A DNA stretch of 64,000 nt from Hanstruepera ponticola (GCF_012931685.1 NZ_JABANC010000001.1:496001-560000), one strand, 5' to 3'; shown: positions 17,765 through 26,426, counted from the stretch's first letter. Made by a program: numbers and translations. Notes: generated from the letters alone by a model not told the origin.

Positions 17765-18238
17765 TTAGTTTCGTTCAAATGTAAGTGTGTCTATGCCACC
17801 ATTTCCGCCACTGACATCTCTCAACCTAATTACATCTTGTGAGTGTGAGACAATATCCCAATCATCATTTAGGTCTTCAAACTTATTACTGTCAGAGACA
17901 TTAAAAAACATATTGAAATCTATATCGTCATCACTACTACCACTACTATCTGTAATAGACCAAGTTCCATTTATAGTATTATTATCATTAGATGCTATAA
18001 CAGTTCCATTGGACTGAAACGTAAAATTATAGCCGATAAAATCATTAGTTTCATCTTGACCAGAATCAATAAAACTAGTTACACGCCAAATACCAGACTC
18101 CGCTTGTTCAATGACTTGTTGTATTTCACCTCTGTTGTCATCGTGAGAGCCGTCATCGTCATCGTGATGTGAACATGTTGATGACAAAAGTGACAGACTG
18201 CACATCATAATAAATCCGTATAAAATTGTTGTTTTCAT
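17765..18238 (-). CDS. Acidic lipocalin-like lipoprotein with His/Asp-rich N-terminus
   Basis: The N-terminus (MKTTILYGFIMMCSLSLLSSTC) looks like a lipoprotein signal, though the lipobox is imperfect. The mature protein opens with a His/Asp cluster (SHHDDDDGSHDDNRGE) that could bind divalent metal. Residues 45-157 resemble a small barrel: GIWRVTSF, GYNFTFQSNGTVIAS, GTWSITD and ending LTFERN. The same pattern recurs in the C-terminal domain of the larger lipoprotein directly upstream, showing common origin. The 36-base gap suggests one transcript with it. The location beside an ECF sigma/FecR/TonB receptor set suggests surface sensing or capture; the ligand is unknown. Confidence 0.55.
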   Translation of the reverse strand: MKTTILYGFIMMCSLSLLSSTCSHHDDDDGSHDDNRGEIQQVIEQAESGIWRVTSFIDSGQDETNDFIGYNFTFQSNGTVIASNDNNTINGTWSITDSSGSSDDDIDFNMFFNVSDSNKFEDLNDDWDIVSHSQDVIRLRDVSGGNGGIDTLTFERN

Positions 18239-18274
18239 AATTCGTTGTTTTTTAATTGATTAATGTTTCTTTTT

Positions 18275-19345
18275 TTAATTACAACTACTTTCATAGCGCA
18301 ACCTATCATCGTCACCTACACGTAAATCAACCTTTGTCTCACCTGTTACACTTTCTATTTCATGGAGCCTCCAATTGTTATTACAAAGCGGTAGCGTAGG
18401 AATATCAATGACTACCGTAATATCATTTCCTGTTCCGTTGGTTGACCAAGTTCCACTGTAATTATTGGTATTATAAACCGAAGTTACGCTACCATCACTG
18501 AAGAAATTAAAAGTGTAACCATTGTAAACATCATCATAGTCCGTACCGTTTCTCTCCAATTTATCAACAAACCAATTGGTGCAATTAATTAATATATCTT
18601 CTAATTGGTTTGGCGTGCAATTGTTACAATCATCATCATTATAATCATAATCATCATCTTCATCACAACTATCAGAAAAGTTATTAATGGTTGTTTCTAA
18701 CTCGTTTAAATTATTGATTGTAATTTGAGTTCCATCAAATACTATAACGGTTATAGGGAATGAAACAACTACAATATCATTACTATCAATATTTTCAATA
18801 AAATTATACAGTGCGTTGTCATTTTGAATGGAAATGGTTTCAATCAATTCATTGTTTGTGTTGAAAATGGACATACCAATTGGGTATTGAAAATCCAAAC
18901 ATTCAATGTCATCATCTACTTCATTCTCACCATTACAATTAGCAGCATTTTGATTTAATTCCGAATAATTATTGATTATTACTTCTGAAAAATCAGGCAA
19001 AACTATGGTTATGGGATAATTAAATTGTAAGTAATCAGTATCGTCATCCAATGAGTCAAAAATTGATTCAACCTGATTTAAATCAGCTTCATCATTTATT
19101 TCAACTTGAATACCATTTGCGACTACAGTTACTGGTAATTGAACCGTAAAGCAATTGGCATAGTCCAAAATATTATCTATTGAACCATCGTTGGATGCTG
19201 TTCGCTTCATAAGGTCAGCAATGTTAGAAGCAGGTTCTAAAGTATCTTCAGGTGGAGACTCAATAAGTTCCATTTCTTCTTTTCTGCAGCTTACAAATAA
19301 TACTGCTATTGATAAAAGTGCTATGAGGTAGGTTTTAATTGACAT
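18275..19345 (-). CDS. Repeat-containing acidic lipoprotein with lipocalin-like C-terminal domain
   Basis: ATG at 19345 gives a good lipobox signal (YLIALLSIAVLFVSC); ATG at 19360 would lie too close to the promoter described next to it. Residues 65-230 contain four related strand-rich units built around F-x-x-PITV...I-x-INN...EL: LPVTVVANGIQVEIN, YPITIVLPDFSEVIINN, YPIGMSIFNTNN and FPITVIVFDGTQITINN. They form two pairs, each bracketed by Cys. An extremely acidic linker (EDDDYDYNDDDCNNC) leads to a C-terminal domain (GYTFNFFSDGSV, SGTWSTNG) homologous to the next gene. I know similar lipoproteins in marine Flavobacteria but no function for them. Confidence 0.6.
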   Translation of the reverse strand: MSIKTYLIALLSIAVLFVSCRKEEMELIESPPEDTLEPASNIADLMKRTASNDGSIDNILDYANCFTVQLPVTVVANGIQVEINDEADLNQVESIFDSLDDDTDYLQFNYPITIVLPDFSEVIINNYSELNQNAANCNGENEVDDDIECLDFQYPIGMSIFNTNNELIETISIQNDNALYNFIENIDSNDIVVVSFPITVIVFDGTQITINNLNELETTINNFSDSCDEDDDYDYNDDDCNNCTPNQLEDILINCTNWFVDKLERNGTDYDDVYNGYTFNFFSDGSVTSVYNTNNYSGTWSTNGTGNDITVVIDIPTLPLCNNNWRLHEIESVTGETKVDLRVGDDDRLRYESSCN

Positions 19346-19366
19346 ATTTAGTTGTTTCATTTGTAC

Positions 19367-19396
19367 ATATAACAACCTAGTTTTAAAAACTCCTGA
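19367..19396 (-). promoter_or_regulatory. Candidate ECF-sigma promoter for the lipoprotein pair
   Basis: Reading the minus strand, TCAGGAG (19396-19390) is followed after exactly 13 bases by GTTGTTATAT (19376-19367), ending 21 bases before the ATG at 19345. The same two elements with the same 13-base spacing lie before fecR at 19967-19996. No TAnnTTTG housekeeping box was found here. The spacing fits -35 and -10 elements of an extracytoplasmic-function sigma factor, most simply the one encoded at 19442. Confidence 0.6.
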
Positions 19397-19441
19397 AAAA
19401 AGTTTAAAAAATTATATACATTTAAAAAAATTATTGACTAA

Positions 19442-19966
19442 ATGGCCAAGGAATTACATGAGGATATATGCAATGAAGTCATTTTTGAAAGGATTTACAA
19501 CACGTATTCCAAAGACTTAAATAACTTCCTGTATTATAAATACGGTGCCGAATTAAATCCATCTGACAAAGCTCAAGATGCGTTTATTAAGCTTTGGGAC
19601 AACTGTAAAAAGGTGACCTTTAGTAAGGCCAAGTCATTCTTATTTACTGTTGCTAACAACCTTATGCTTAATGATATTAAACATCAGAAAGTTGTTTTAA
19701 AATACCAAAAATTACAGACAAATGCATCTTCTAATGAGACACCGGAATTTATATTGGAACAAGAGCAATACCTTGAACGCTATAAAAAAGTACTAGAAAG
19801 TTTAAAAGAAGAACAGCGTGTGGCCTTTTTGTTAAATAAAGTTGAAGGTAAAAAACATAGCGAAATAGCAGAGATTTTAGGTGTTACTCAAAAAGTAGTA
19901 GAGTATAGAATTTATAGTGCTTTCAAGATATTAAAAGCAGAATTGGAAAATTTTTCAATAAAATAA
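19442..19966 (+). CDS. ECF-type RNA polymerase sigma factor (FecI-like)
   Basis: The 174-residue protein has a region 2 with FERIYNTYSKDLNNFLYYKY and DKAQDAFIKLWDN, which melts and recognises the -10 element. Its region 4 helix-turn-helix (EEQRVAFLLNKVEGKKHSE, then IAEILGVTQKVVEYRIYSAF) recognises the -35. It has no extra domains. Forty-nine bases downstream lies the FecR-type anti-sigma gene and beyond it an STN-containing TonB receptor, the classical cell-surface signalling arrangement. Its likely targets are the two identical bipartite promoters at 19367-19396 and 19967-19996; no copy of that promoter precedes its own gene. Confidence 0.85.
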   Translation: MAKELHEDICNEVIFERIYNTYSKDLNNFLYYKYGAELNPSDKAQDAFIKLWDNCKKVTFSKAKSFLFTVANNLMLNDIKHQKVVLKYQKLQTNASSNETPEFILEQEQYLERYKKVLESLKEEQRVAFLLNKVEGKKHSEIAEILGVTQKVVEYRIYSAFKILKAELENFSIK

Positions 19967-19996
19967 TCAGGAGAATAACAGCATTAGTTGTTATAT
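19967..19996 (+). promoter_or_regulatory. Candidate ECF-sigma promoter for fecR and the TonB receptor
   Basis: TCAGGAG at 19967-19973 and GTTGTTATAT at 19987-19996 are separated by 13 bases and end 19 bases before the fecR ATG. TCAGGAG follows the sigma-factor stop immediately. The two elements and the spacing match 19396-19367 on the other strand exactly, while the 13-base spacers differ, which is what selection on a promoter would leave. Confidence 0.6.
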
Positions 19997-20015
19997 AATA
20001 AATGTATTACATTTT

Positions 20016-20927
20016 ATGGACAAAGAATACTTATTAAAAAAATGGTTAAATAATGATTTGACCCCAGAGGAACGTAAGGTCTTTCTGGAGCAGGATGATT
20101 ATGAATCAAATAAAGCCATTATTGATAGCGCTTCAGCATTTAAAGCCTCTCAATTTAATACAACTGCTGATTTTGAGGACTTTAAAAAACAATATCATGA
20201 GTCTAAAGAAAAGGTAAAACCTTTAAACTGGAAATCGCCAGTATTAAAAATCGCCAGTATTATAGTTGTAGCCTTAACACTTTACACGGCTTTTTATTTT
20301 AATAATACTACCGAAGTAAAAACAGTAGCTAGTGAAAAAACCACTTTTGAATTACCGGATGCTTCGCAGGTAACACTCAATAGTGTATCTGAAATTTCAT
20401 TTAGTAAACGCTCTTGGAACTCTAAAAGAGCCGTAAATTTAAATGGCGAAGCTTATTTTAAAGTTTCAAAAGGCAATACGTTTGATGTGATTACATCACG
20501 AGGAACTGTGACAGTAGTTGGAACCGAATTTAATGTAAAACAACGCCAGAATTTCTTTTATGTTGAGTGCTATGAAGGTATTGTCAGTGTCAAATCAGAT
20601 ACTATTACCCGAATGTTACGCGCTGGTGATTCCTTTAAAATTTATAATGGAGCCTTTTCAGAAAACCATTCTAATTTAATTGCACCTAAATGGATTAATA
20701 ATTCGAGCTCCTTCCATGCTATTGCCCTTAAGGATGTGCTTTCAGAATTGGAGCGTCAGTATAACATAGAAGTAACACACAAAGGAGTTGATACAAACAG
20801 TCTATTTACAGGTGGTTTTACACATTCCAATTTAGAACAAGCTCTTATTTCTATCACACAACCTATGAATTTAAACTATGAATTGAATTCATCAAATCGT
20901 GTTGTTCTTTATGAAAATAAGCACTAA
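20016..20927 (+). CDS. FecR-family anti-sigma factor
   Basis: Residues 1-75 form the cytoplasmic anti-sigma region (KKWLNNDLTPEERKVFLEQ). One membrane span follows at about 78-98 (IASIIVVALTLYTAFYF). Then comes a periplasmic FecR domain (TTFELPDASQVTLNSVSEIS, LNGEAYFKVSKGNTFDVIT, VVGTEFNVK). The C-terminus is a DUF4974/secretin-like domain (ALKDVLSELERQYNIEV). The protein should hold the ECF sigma factor until the TonB receptor is occupied. It is 303 residues, slightly short for a Bacteroidota FecR, which agrees with a compact anti-sigma region. The receptor gene overlaps its end by 17 bases. Confidence 0.85.
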   Translation: MDKEYLLKKWLNNDLTPEERKVFLEQDDYESNKAIIDSASAFKASQFNTTADFEDFKKQYHESKEKVKPLNWKSPVLKIASIIVVALTLYTAFYFNNTTEVKTVASEKTTFELPDASQVTLNSVSEISFSKRSWNSKRAVNLNGEAYFKVSKGNTFDVITSRGTVTVVGTEFNVKQRQNFFYVECYEGIVSVKSDTITRMLRAGDSFKIYNGAFSENHSNLIAPKWINNSSSFHAIALKDVLSELERQYNIEVTHKGVDTNSLFTGGFTHSNLEQALISITQPMNLNYELNSSNRVVLYENKH

Positions 20928-23415
20928 ACTATTAGTTACATGTTTAATATTTTGGCTATTCAAGCCCTTTCAAGTCAAAGCCCAAGTTCAGGGAAATGAT
21001 ATTTTACTTCACGATGCTATAATTATCATTGAAAAAGAATATGATGTTCAGTTTAACTATGCCGAAGAAACTATAGCAGGCGTTTATGTAGCATCACCAA
21101 ATTTAGAATTAGACATTGAATCCGTTTTAATCAACCTTCAGAACCAAACAGCTTTAACCTTTTCAAGATTAGATGACCATTTTATTCTAATTAAATCCAA
21201 AGTTCAAAACACCTTTTGTGGTTATGTAAAAAGTTTTTATGATGACATACCTATCCCATTGGCAACCATTCAAAATGGCTCCAATGGTGCTGTCGCTGAT
21301 GCCGATGGTTATTTTGAATTAAACCTAATGGAGAATAACAAAACTATTGAAGTTCGTGCTCTAGGATACAGAACAGTTCAGTTAGATTTAAAACTCATGA
21401 ATGCTAATGATTGTATGATTATTAGACTAAACGCTGAACTTCAAACACTCTCGGAAGTGTATATATCGAACTACATAACCAAGGGTATTAATAAATTAAA
21501 TGATGGTTCATTTAATATTAATATTGAGGATTTTGAAATACTCCCAGGTTTAATTGATGCTGATGTTTTGAGATCAGTTCAAGCATTTCCAGGTATTATG
21601 AGTGTATCGGAAACTGTTTCAAATATTAACATAAGAGGTGGTTCTCACGATCAAAATTTAATACTCTGGGACAATATAAAAATGTATCAATCTGGTCATT
21701 TTTTCGGGCTTATATCTATGTATAATCCACAAATAACTCAAACTGTTTCATTATTTAAAAATGGAACTAGCACGCAATTTTCTGATGGTGTTTCTGGTAC
21801 TATAGCCATGTATACTGAAAATAAGTTAAACAAAACATTCAAGGGTAACTTTGGTGTAAATTTGATAGATGCAAACGCCTTTGTGGATATTCCTTTAGGA
21901 AACAAATCTTCTTTACAATTGGCAGCCCGAAAATCAATAAGTGACTTCACAAAAACGCCTACTTACGAACAGTTCTTTAAACGCATCTCCCAAAACAACG
22001 AACTTCAAAGCGAAGTAACTTCTGACAAGCAATTTGATTTTTACGATGCCTCATTACGATGGATCTATCAAATAAGCCCAAAAGATGAATTAAAACTTAA
22101 TTTTATCAATGTTTCTAACAATTTAGTTTTTAATGAAAATGCTTTGGTAAACAATATTGAAACATCACGTGAAAGTAATATTTCACAAAAAAGTATTGCA
22201 GCCGGTTTAAACTATAAACGCTTGTGGAGCTCGCAATTTAACACCACGCTTCAGGTGTATGAAACAGATTACAAATTGGAGGCTGTGAACTCAAACATAA
22301 ATGAATCACAACGCTTTCTACAAAAAAATCAAGTTTCAGAAAGTAGTATCAAATTATTGGCCGAAAAGGTATTTAACCAAAATTTAAACGGCTTGTTTGG
22401 ATATCATTTTGTTGAAACAAAAATCACCAATTTAGATGATGTTGATGTTCCAAGATATAAGTTTTTAATTTCAGAAGTTTTAAGAGAGCACAGCGTTTTT
22501 TCTGAATTTACATTTAGAACAAAAAACAAAAAAACCCATGTTGATTTAGGCTTACGCTACAATTATATTGATAAATTTCAAGAACACATTTTAGAACCAA
22601 GATTGAGTATAACGCATCAGTTGTCAAATAGAATTTCGGTTGAAGCTTTGGGAGAATTTAAACATCAAAACACTTCACAGGTTATAAATTTCCAAAATGA
22701 CTTCTTAGGTGTTGAAAAAAGGCGCTGGCAATTAACCGATAATGACTCCATTCCCATAATAAAGAGCAAACAATTTTCTCTTGGTATAAACTATGAACAT
22801 CAAGAATTCCTAATAAGTGCTGAAACCTATTACAAAAAAGTTGATGGCATCACATCACAGAGTCAGGGATTTCAAAATGATTTTGAATTCATTAAAACTT
22901 CTGGGAGCTATGATGTTTTGGGGTTGGATTTACTTATTAAAAAACAACTTAATGATTTCAATCTTTGGGTAAGTTATACTTATATGGACAATAATTATAC
23001 TTTTAAAACACTTAACGATGGAGCATTCCCTAGCAATTTTGATATTTCTCACACATTAACATTTGGATCTGGATTTACTACTAATAAATTCAAACTGGCT
23101 GCAGGAATCAATTGGCATACTGGAAAACCTATTACAGAACCAATAGCTAATGAGACTATTATAAATGGTTCTATAAACTATGATTCAGTTAACAGTTCTA
23201 ATTTAGAGGATTATTTTCGTGCAGATTTATCAGCTATTTATTATTTGAATTTAGGCCATAAACTAAAAGGTGAGATAGGTGCTTCTATCTGGAATGTATT
23301 TGGAAATGAGAATACTATTAACAGTTTTTATAGACTCAACAATTCTCAACTTATAAGAGTCAATGAACTCTCATTAGGCTTTGCTCCAAATGTTTCGGCA
23401 AGGATTATTTTTTAA
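20911..23415 (+). CDS. STN-domain TonB-dependent outer-membrane receptor
   Basis: ATG at 20911 starts a signal peptide (MKISTKLLVTCLIFWLF ... VKAQ). Residues 30-110 are an STN domain (LHDAIIIIEKEYDVQFNYAEE), which contacts FecR in the periplasm. Residues 112-190 are a carboxypeptidase-like regulatory domain (FCGYVKSFYDDIPIPLATI, then VRALGYRTVQL). A plug (LPGLIDADVLRSVQAFPGIM, INIRGGSHDQNLILWDNIKMY) and the barrel follow, ending in FAPNVSARIIF. No SusD partner lies nearby, so it belongs to the siderophore/vitamin/small-ligand type of receptor rather than a SusCD pair. The final 11 bases overlap the convergent LacI gene. The ligand is unknown. Confidence 0.85.
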   Translation: MKISTKLLVTCLIFWLFKPFQVKAQVQGNDILLHDAIIIIEKEYDVQFNYAEETIAGVYVASPNLELDIESVLINLQNQTALTFSRLDDHFILIKSKVQNTFCGYVKSFYDDIPIPLATIQNGSNGAVADADGYFELNLMENNKTIEVRALGYRTVQLDLKLMNANDCMIIRLNAELQTLSEVYISNYITKGINKLNDGSFNINIEDFEILPGLIDADVLRSVQAFPGIMSVSETVSNINIRGGSHDQNLILWDNIKMYQSGHFFGLISMYNPQITQTVSLFKNGTSTQFSDGVSGTIAMYTENKLNKTFKGNFGVNLIDANAFVDIPLGNKSSLQLAARKSISDFTKTPTYEQFFKRISQNNELQSEVTSDKQFDFYDASLRWIYQISPKDELKLNFINVSNNLVFNENALVNNIETSRESNISQKSIAAGLNYKRLWSSQFNTTLQVYETDYKLEAVNSNINESQRFLQKNQVSESSIKLLAEKVFNQNLNGLFGYHFVETKITNLDDVDVPRYKFLISEVLREHSVFSEFTFRTKNKKTHVDLGLRYNYIDKFQEHILEPRLSITHQLSNRISVEALGEFKHQNTSQVINFQNDFLGVEKRRWQLTDNDSIPIIKSKQFSLGINYEHQEFLISAETYYKKVDGITSQSQGFQNDFEFIKTSGSYDVLGLDLLIKKQLNDFNLWVSYTYMDNNYTFKTLNDGAFPSNFDISHTLTFGSGFTTNKFKLAAGINWHTGKPITEPIANETIINGSINYDSVNSSNLEDYFRADLSAIYYLNLGHKLKGEIGASIWNVFGNENTINSFYRLNNSQLIRVNELSLGFAPNVSARIIF

Positions 23416-24415
23416 GCGTAGTTTCCCTCAAGAGTAATTCAGTGTCAATACGCTTTATTTTGTTCGTAGGTGTTTTGCCATCAATTATATCAATGATCAT
23501 TTCTACCGCACAAGAACCAATTTGAATGGGATGTTGAGCAATTGTAGAGAGTTTTGGATTGGTAAATGGTAACACATTATTGTCTGAAAACCCAATAATG
23601 GAAATATCATGCGGAACATGCTTATCAAGTTTTAAGGCTTTTTGAAGTGCAATAACACCAGATGTATTATCAATGGAGATAACACCATCAATTTCATTGT
23701 CATTAGAAAGCAGATTTTCAACTTGTTCTTCAATATTGTCTTCTTCACTAAATGATAAAATTAATGGCGCATTCTTGCTTTTAGAAAATTCTTTTAGGGC
23801 ATTTTGATAACCTCTTATTCTCAATTTTCCTACACTTAACTCTGAAATATTGCTTAAAAGGACTATTCTTTTCCTGCCTTCTTCTATCAAAAGCTTGGTT
23901 GCATTAAAAGCTGAATCATAATCGTTGATTATAACTTTCATACAATTAACATCATTAAGAACACGATCAAACATGACCAAAGGGATTTTATTCTGTACCA
24001 AACTTTCAAAATGGTCAATACTGTTTTCATTTTGAGTTTCTTCAGCTACTGAAACAATAAATCCGTCAACACTTCCATTGGATAGAATGCCCAGACTTGT
24101 AGTTTCTTTTTCTAAAGATTCGTTTGAAAGACAAGTTATAATATTATAGCCTTTTTTTGAAGCTTCCTTTTCAATACTAAAAAGAACTTTAGCAAAAAAA
24201 TGATTCAATATGTTTGGGATTATTACTCCGATGGTCTTGGTGCTACTTCGTTTTAGGTTTATTGCAACCCGATTAGGTTTATAGTTATATAATTTAGCTA
24301 ATGATTTTACCCTTTCAATAGTATCATGTCCTATCTCATCACTACCGTTTAATGCTTTTGAGACGGTAGAAACAGAGACGTTTAATTCTTGAGCTAATTG
24401 CTTTAATGTAACCAT
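23405..24415 (-). CDS. LacI-family transcriptional regulator of the beta-glucan locus
   Basis: ATG at 24415 begins the usual LacI start: MVTLKQLAQELNVSVSTVS and KALNGSDEIG form the helix-turn-helix and hinge, and KTIGVIIPNILNHFF opens the sugar-binding periplasmic-binding-protein-like domain. At 336 residues it is full length. The adjacent genes all concern beta-glucan breakdown, so the effector is probably a gluco-oligosaccharide or its cytoplasmic product. A strong hairpin-plus-T-run lies 7 bases before its ATG, so its transcription likely depends on read-through from the T9SS gene upstream or on a promoter inside that gene's 3' end. Confidence 0.85.
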   Translation of the reverse strand: MVTLKQLAQELNVSVSTVSKALNGSDEIGHDTIERVKSLAKLYNYKPNRVAINLKRSSTKTIGVIIPNILNHFFAKVLFSIEKEASKKGYNIITCLSNESLEKETTSLGILSNGSVDGFIVSVAEETQNENSIDHFESLVQNKIPLVMFDRVLNDVNCMKVIINDYDSAFNATKLLIEEGRKRIVLLSNISELSVGKLRIRGYQNALKEFSKSKNAPLILSFSEEDNIEEQVENLLSNDNEIDGVISIDNTSGVIALQKALKLDKHVPHDISIIGFSDNNVLPFTNPKLSTIAQHPIQIGSCAVEMIIDIIDGKTPTNKIKRIDTELLLRETTLKK

Positions 24416-24421
24416 AATTTC

Positions 24422-24450
24422 AAAAAAAGGGTGCGCTAAAAAACGCACCC
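24422..24450 (-). terminator. Rho-independent terminator between the T9SS glycan-binding gene and lacI
   Basis: On the minus strand GGGTGCG (24450-24444) and CGCACCC (24435-24429) form a GC-rich 7-bp stem with an 8-base loop, followed at once by seven T (24428-24422). It is a textbook terminator for the gene at 24481-26103. Its T-run ends only 6 bases before the lacI ATG, leaving almost no leader for a separate lacI promoter downstream of it. Confidence 0.8.
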
Positions 24451-24480
24451 AAATTACCTAACTATTTATAAAAATACGAA

Positions 24481-26103
24481 TTACTGTTTAATTAGTTTTA
24501 CACTTTTAGACCCTTCAGAGGTGTTTATTGTTGCAAAGTAAAGTCCTGCTGGTAAACTTGAACCATCTATGGAGGCTTCAAAAGCATTTGGATTCAAATT
24601 GATTGCTTGTCTACCTTGAATATCAAAAATCTGAATAGAATTAATGGTTTGGTCATTAGTTTTTACGTTCCATATATTTTGAGATGGATTAGGATATACA
24701 TTAAAATCAGAATTCAAATTAACATCAGTTCTAGAAAGAGTTCCTCCACTAAAATATATATTACTAACATAGACTAGTTCAGAACCTAATGTACTGCCTG
24801 CTTCAGCTGGAAAGATTTGTATTAAAGCTAAATCACCAAAGTTTGATATATCAGCACCCGTAAATTCATCTGGTAATCCAGATCCTGCACCAGCTAAACC
24901 TATATCAAATGATTGCCATGTGCCTGGTTGTGTTTCATCTACAGTTATTCTAAACTCCATATTTAAGCCCGTATTTTGTGGTAACAATACAACTCTAAAG
25001 TTATCTCCAGCATCAAGATTTTCGCAATAAAAATCAATATGGAAAATCCCTGCCGCAGTTATATCCACAAATGGTTCATTACCAAAATAATTAACTTGTC
25101 CACCGTTTCCACCTTGGAATGAAAGAGCGTCATCAGCTCCACTACTATCCAAATCATAAAATGCCGTTGTTGATCCAAAAGCCTCAAAGAATGGTATCCC
25201 ACGGTCTGAATAAGCCGGATTGTTTGTAAGGATTGAAACCACATTAGTTTCTGTTGGCACTGGTGCTGCTGGCGGCAAAGCGGCTGCTTCTGTAAAATTT
25301 ACAGTGTACAATCTAGTGGTTGTTCCATCTGGTGCAGTAACATCTAAAGTAGCTGTTCCGGGCACACCACCGGCTTGAGTTACATCAACATTGGACGACC
25401 CGTTGCCTGCTTGTGTAGCTACACCTGCCACTGTTGGTGGTACTGTTGTGCCATTAGGCAATTCTACATCGTAAGTTGTATTTGATGGAGAGAAACCTGC
25501 TATTGTTGTACCATCTAAAGTTAAATCTGACAGACTTGCGTCAATACTTGGATCGAAAGATTGAAAAATATCGTCAAAATACCATATACCACCATTACCT
25601 GCTCCTACGGTAGTACAACCTCCACCTTCACAACTAATATCATAGTTTGGCTGAATCACAAACACAGCGTACTGCTCTGTGCCATTAGTTTGACTATCAA
25701 AATCTATAGTTACATCCGTCCAAACACCAGCATTAGGAATTACAGTATCTACATTAAAGGCTGGGGCTCCGTTGATACTGTTTTGTAGACGAAACCTCAC
25801 TGTTTGACCAGCAATTGGTGCCCAAACCTTAAAAGTAAACTCGGTTCCAAGTGACAAATCAACTAATGCAAGACCAGGTGTTTCAAAACCAAAGCCTGAA
25901 AACCATTGTGCTGTATCCGGCTTATTTACTTCCAAAACTCTTGCGGAAGGGTTATTACCTGCGTCAGGATTTACCACGTTGCCAAATCCAACACCATCAA
26001 ATGCAAACTGTGGTACTTGTGCCGGGTTTTCAAAATCATAATTTACTTGACCGAATGTTACGGCCGAACATATAAGGAAAATTAAAAAAGTAATTTTTTT
26101 CAT
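24481..26103 (-). CDS. T9SS-secreted protein with two jelly-roll (CBM-like) domains and a cadherin-like domain
   Basis: The signal peptide is MKKITFLIFLICSAVTFGQ. Residues 20-185 form a jelly-roll similar to carbohydrate-binding modules (VNYDFENPAQVPQF ... GIWYFDDIFQSF). Residues 190-275 are a cadherin-like beta-sandwich (DASLSDLTLDGTTIAGFSPS). Residues 285-455 are a second jelly-roll (ALSFQGGNGGQVNYFGNEPF ... LVYVSNIYFSGG). Residues 465-540 are a type IX sorting domain (NSDFNVYPNPSQNIWNV ... SVKLIKQ). No catalytic motif was found, so a surface or released glycan-binding role for beta-glucan is likely. It is preceded by a 323-base region carrying sequence blocks shared with the other transcription unit of this locus. 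Confidence 0.7.
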   Translation of the reverse strand: MKKITFLIFLICSAVTFGQVNYDFENPAQVPQFAFDGVGFGNVVNPDAGNNPSARVLEVNKPDTAQWFSGFGFETPGLALVDLSLGTEFTFKVWAPIAGQTVRFRLQNSINGAPAFNVDTVIPNAGVWTDVTIDFDSQTNGTEQYAVFVIQPNYDISCEGGGCTTVGAGNGGIWYFDDIFQSFDPSIDASLSDLTLDGTTIAGFSPSNTTYDVELPNGTTVPPTVAGVATQAGNGSSNVDVTQAGGVPGTATLDVTAPDGTTTRLYTVNFTEAAALPPAAPVPTETNVVSILTNNPAYSDRGIPFFEAFGSTTAFYDLDSSGADDALSFQGGNGGQVNYFGNEPFVDITAAGIFHIDFYCENLDAGDNFRVVLLPQNTGLNMEFRITVDETQPGTWQSFDIGLAGAGSGLPDEFTGADISNFGDLALIQIFPAEAGSTLGSELVYVSNIYFSGGTLSRTDVNLNSDFNVYPNPSQNIWNVKTNDQTINSIQIFDIQGRQAINLNPNAFEASIDGSSLPAGLYFATINTSEGSKSVKLIKQ

Positions 26104-26210
26104 AGTTTAATATTTTAAGGATTTATGAATTATTTAAAGATTTATGGTTAATTTTTTATTATTCTCAAATATAACCCACATTTATTGAGTAATCCGAATT
26201 TAACACCGCT

Positions 26211-26349
26211 ACAAAAAACATACAGTTCAAAAAAAATAACCCAATATTTAAAATCAATCTACAATTAAGACATAATAGGGTTTTCAAGATGCTGATGATT
26301 ACCCGAGGTATAGTAATATTTTCAATATGTATAGGTCATGTTGTGGTAA
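26211..26349 (-). promoter_or_regulatory. Upstream control region of the T9SS glycan-binding gene, shared with the 41.4-41.65 kb region
   Basis: The gene-free stretch 26104-26426 carries two blocks also found at 41482-41621. Block 1 is TTACCACAACAT on the minus strand (26349-26338). Block 2, written on the plus strand, is ACAAAAAAYATACA-N4-A8 (26211-26236), flanked in both places by AATTT-TAAC and ATATTT. Block starts are 127 bases apart here and 128 bases apart at the other site. Block 1 lies 235 bases upstream of the ATG. This looks like an activator site plus a promoter. I found nothing gene-like in this gap. Confidence 0.55.
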
Positions 26350-26426
26350 CAATGTTAAATGTTGAGTTGCTTTTTTGTAAGGCTTTAACCTTTTTTAGCA
26401 TTTAATGCGTAATCAACCCAAAAAAA

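Noticed and set aside
26104-26426. Small gene in the gap before the T9SS protein
   Set aside because: All frames are interrupted and only the shared control blocks stand out.
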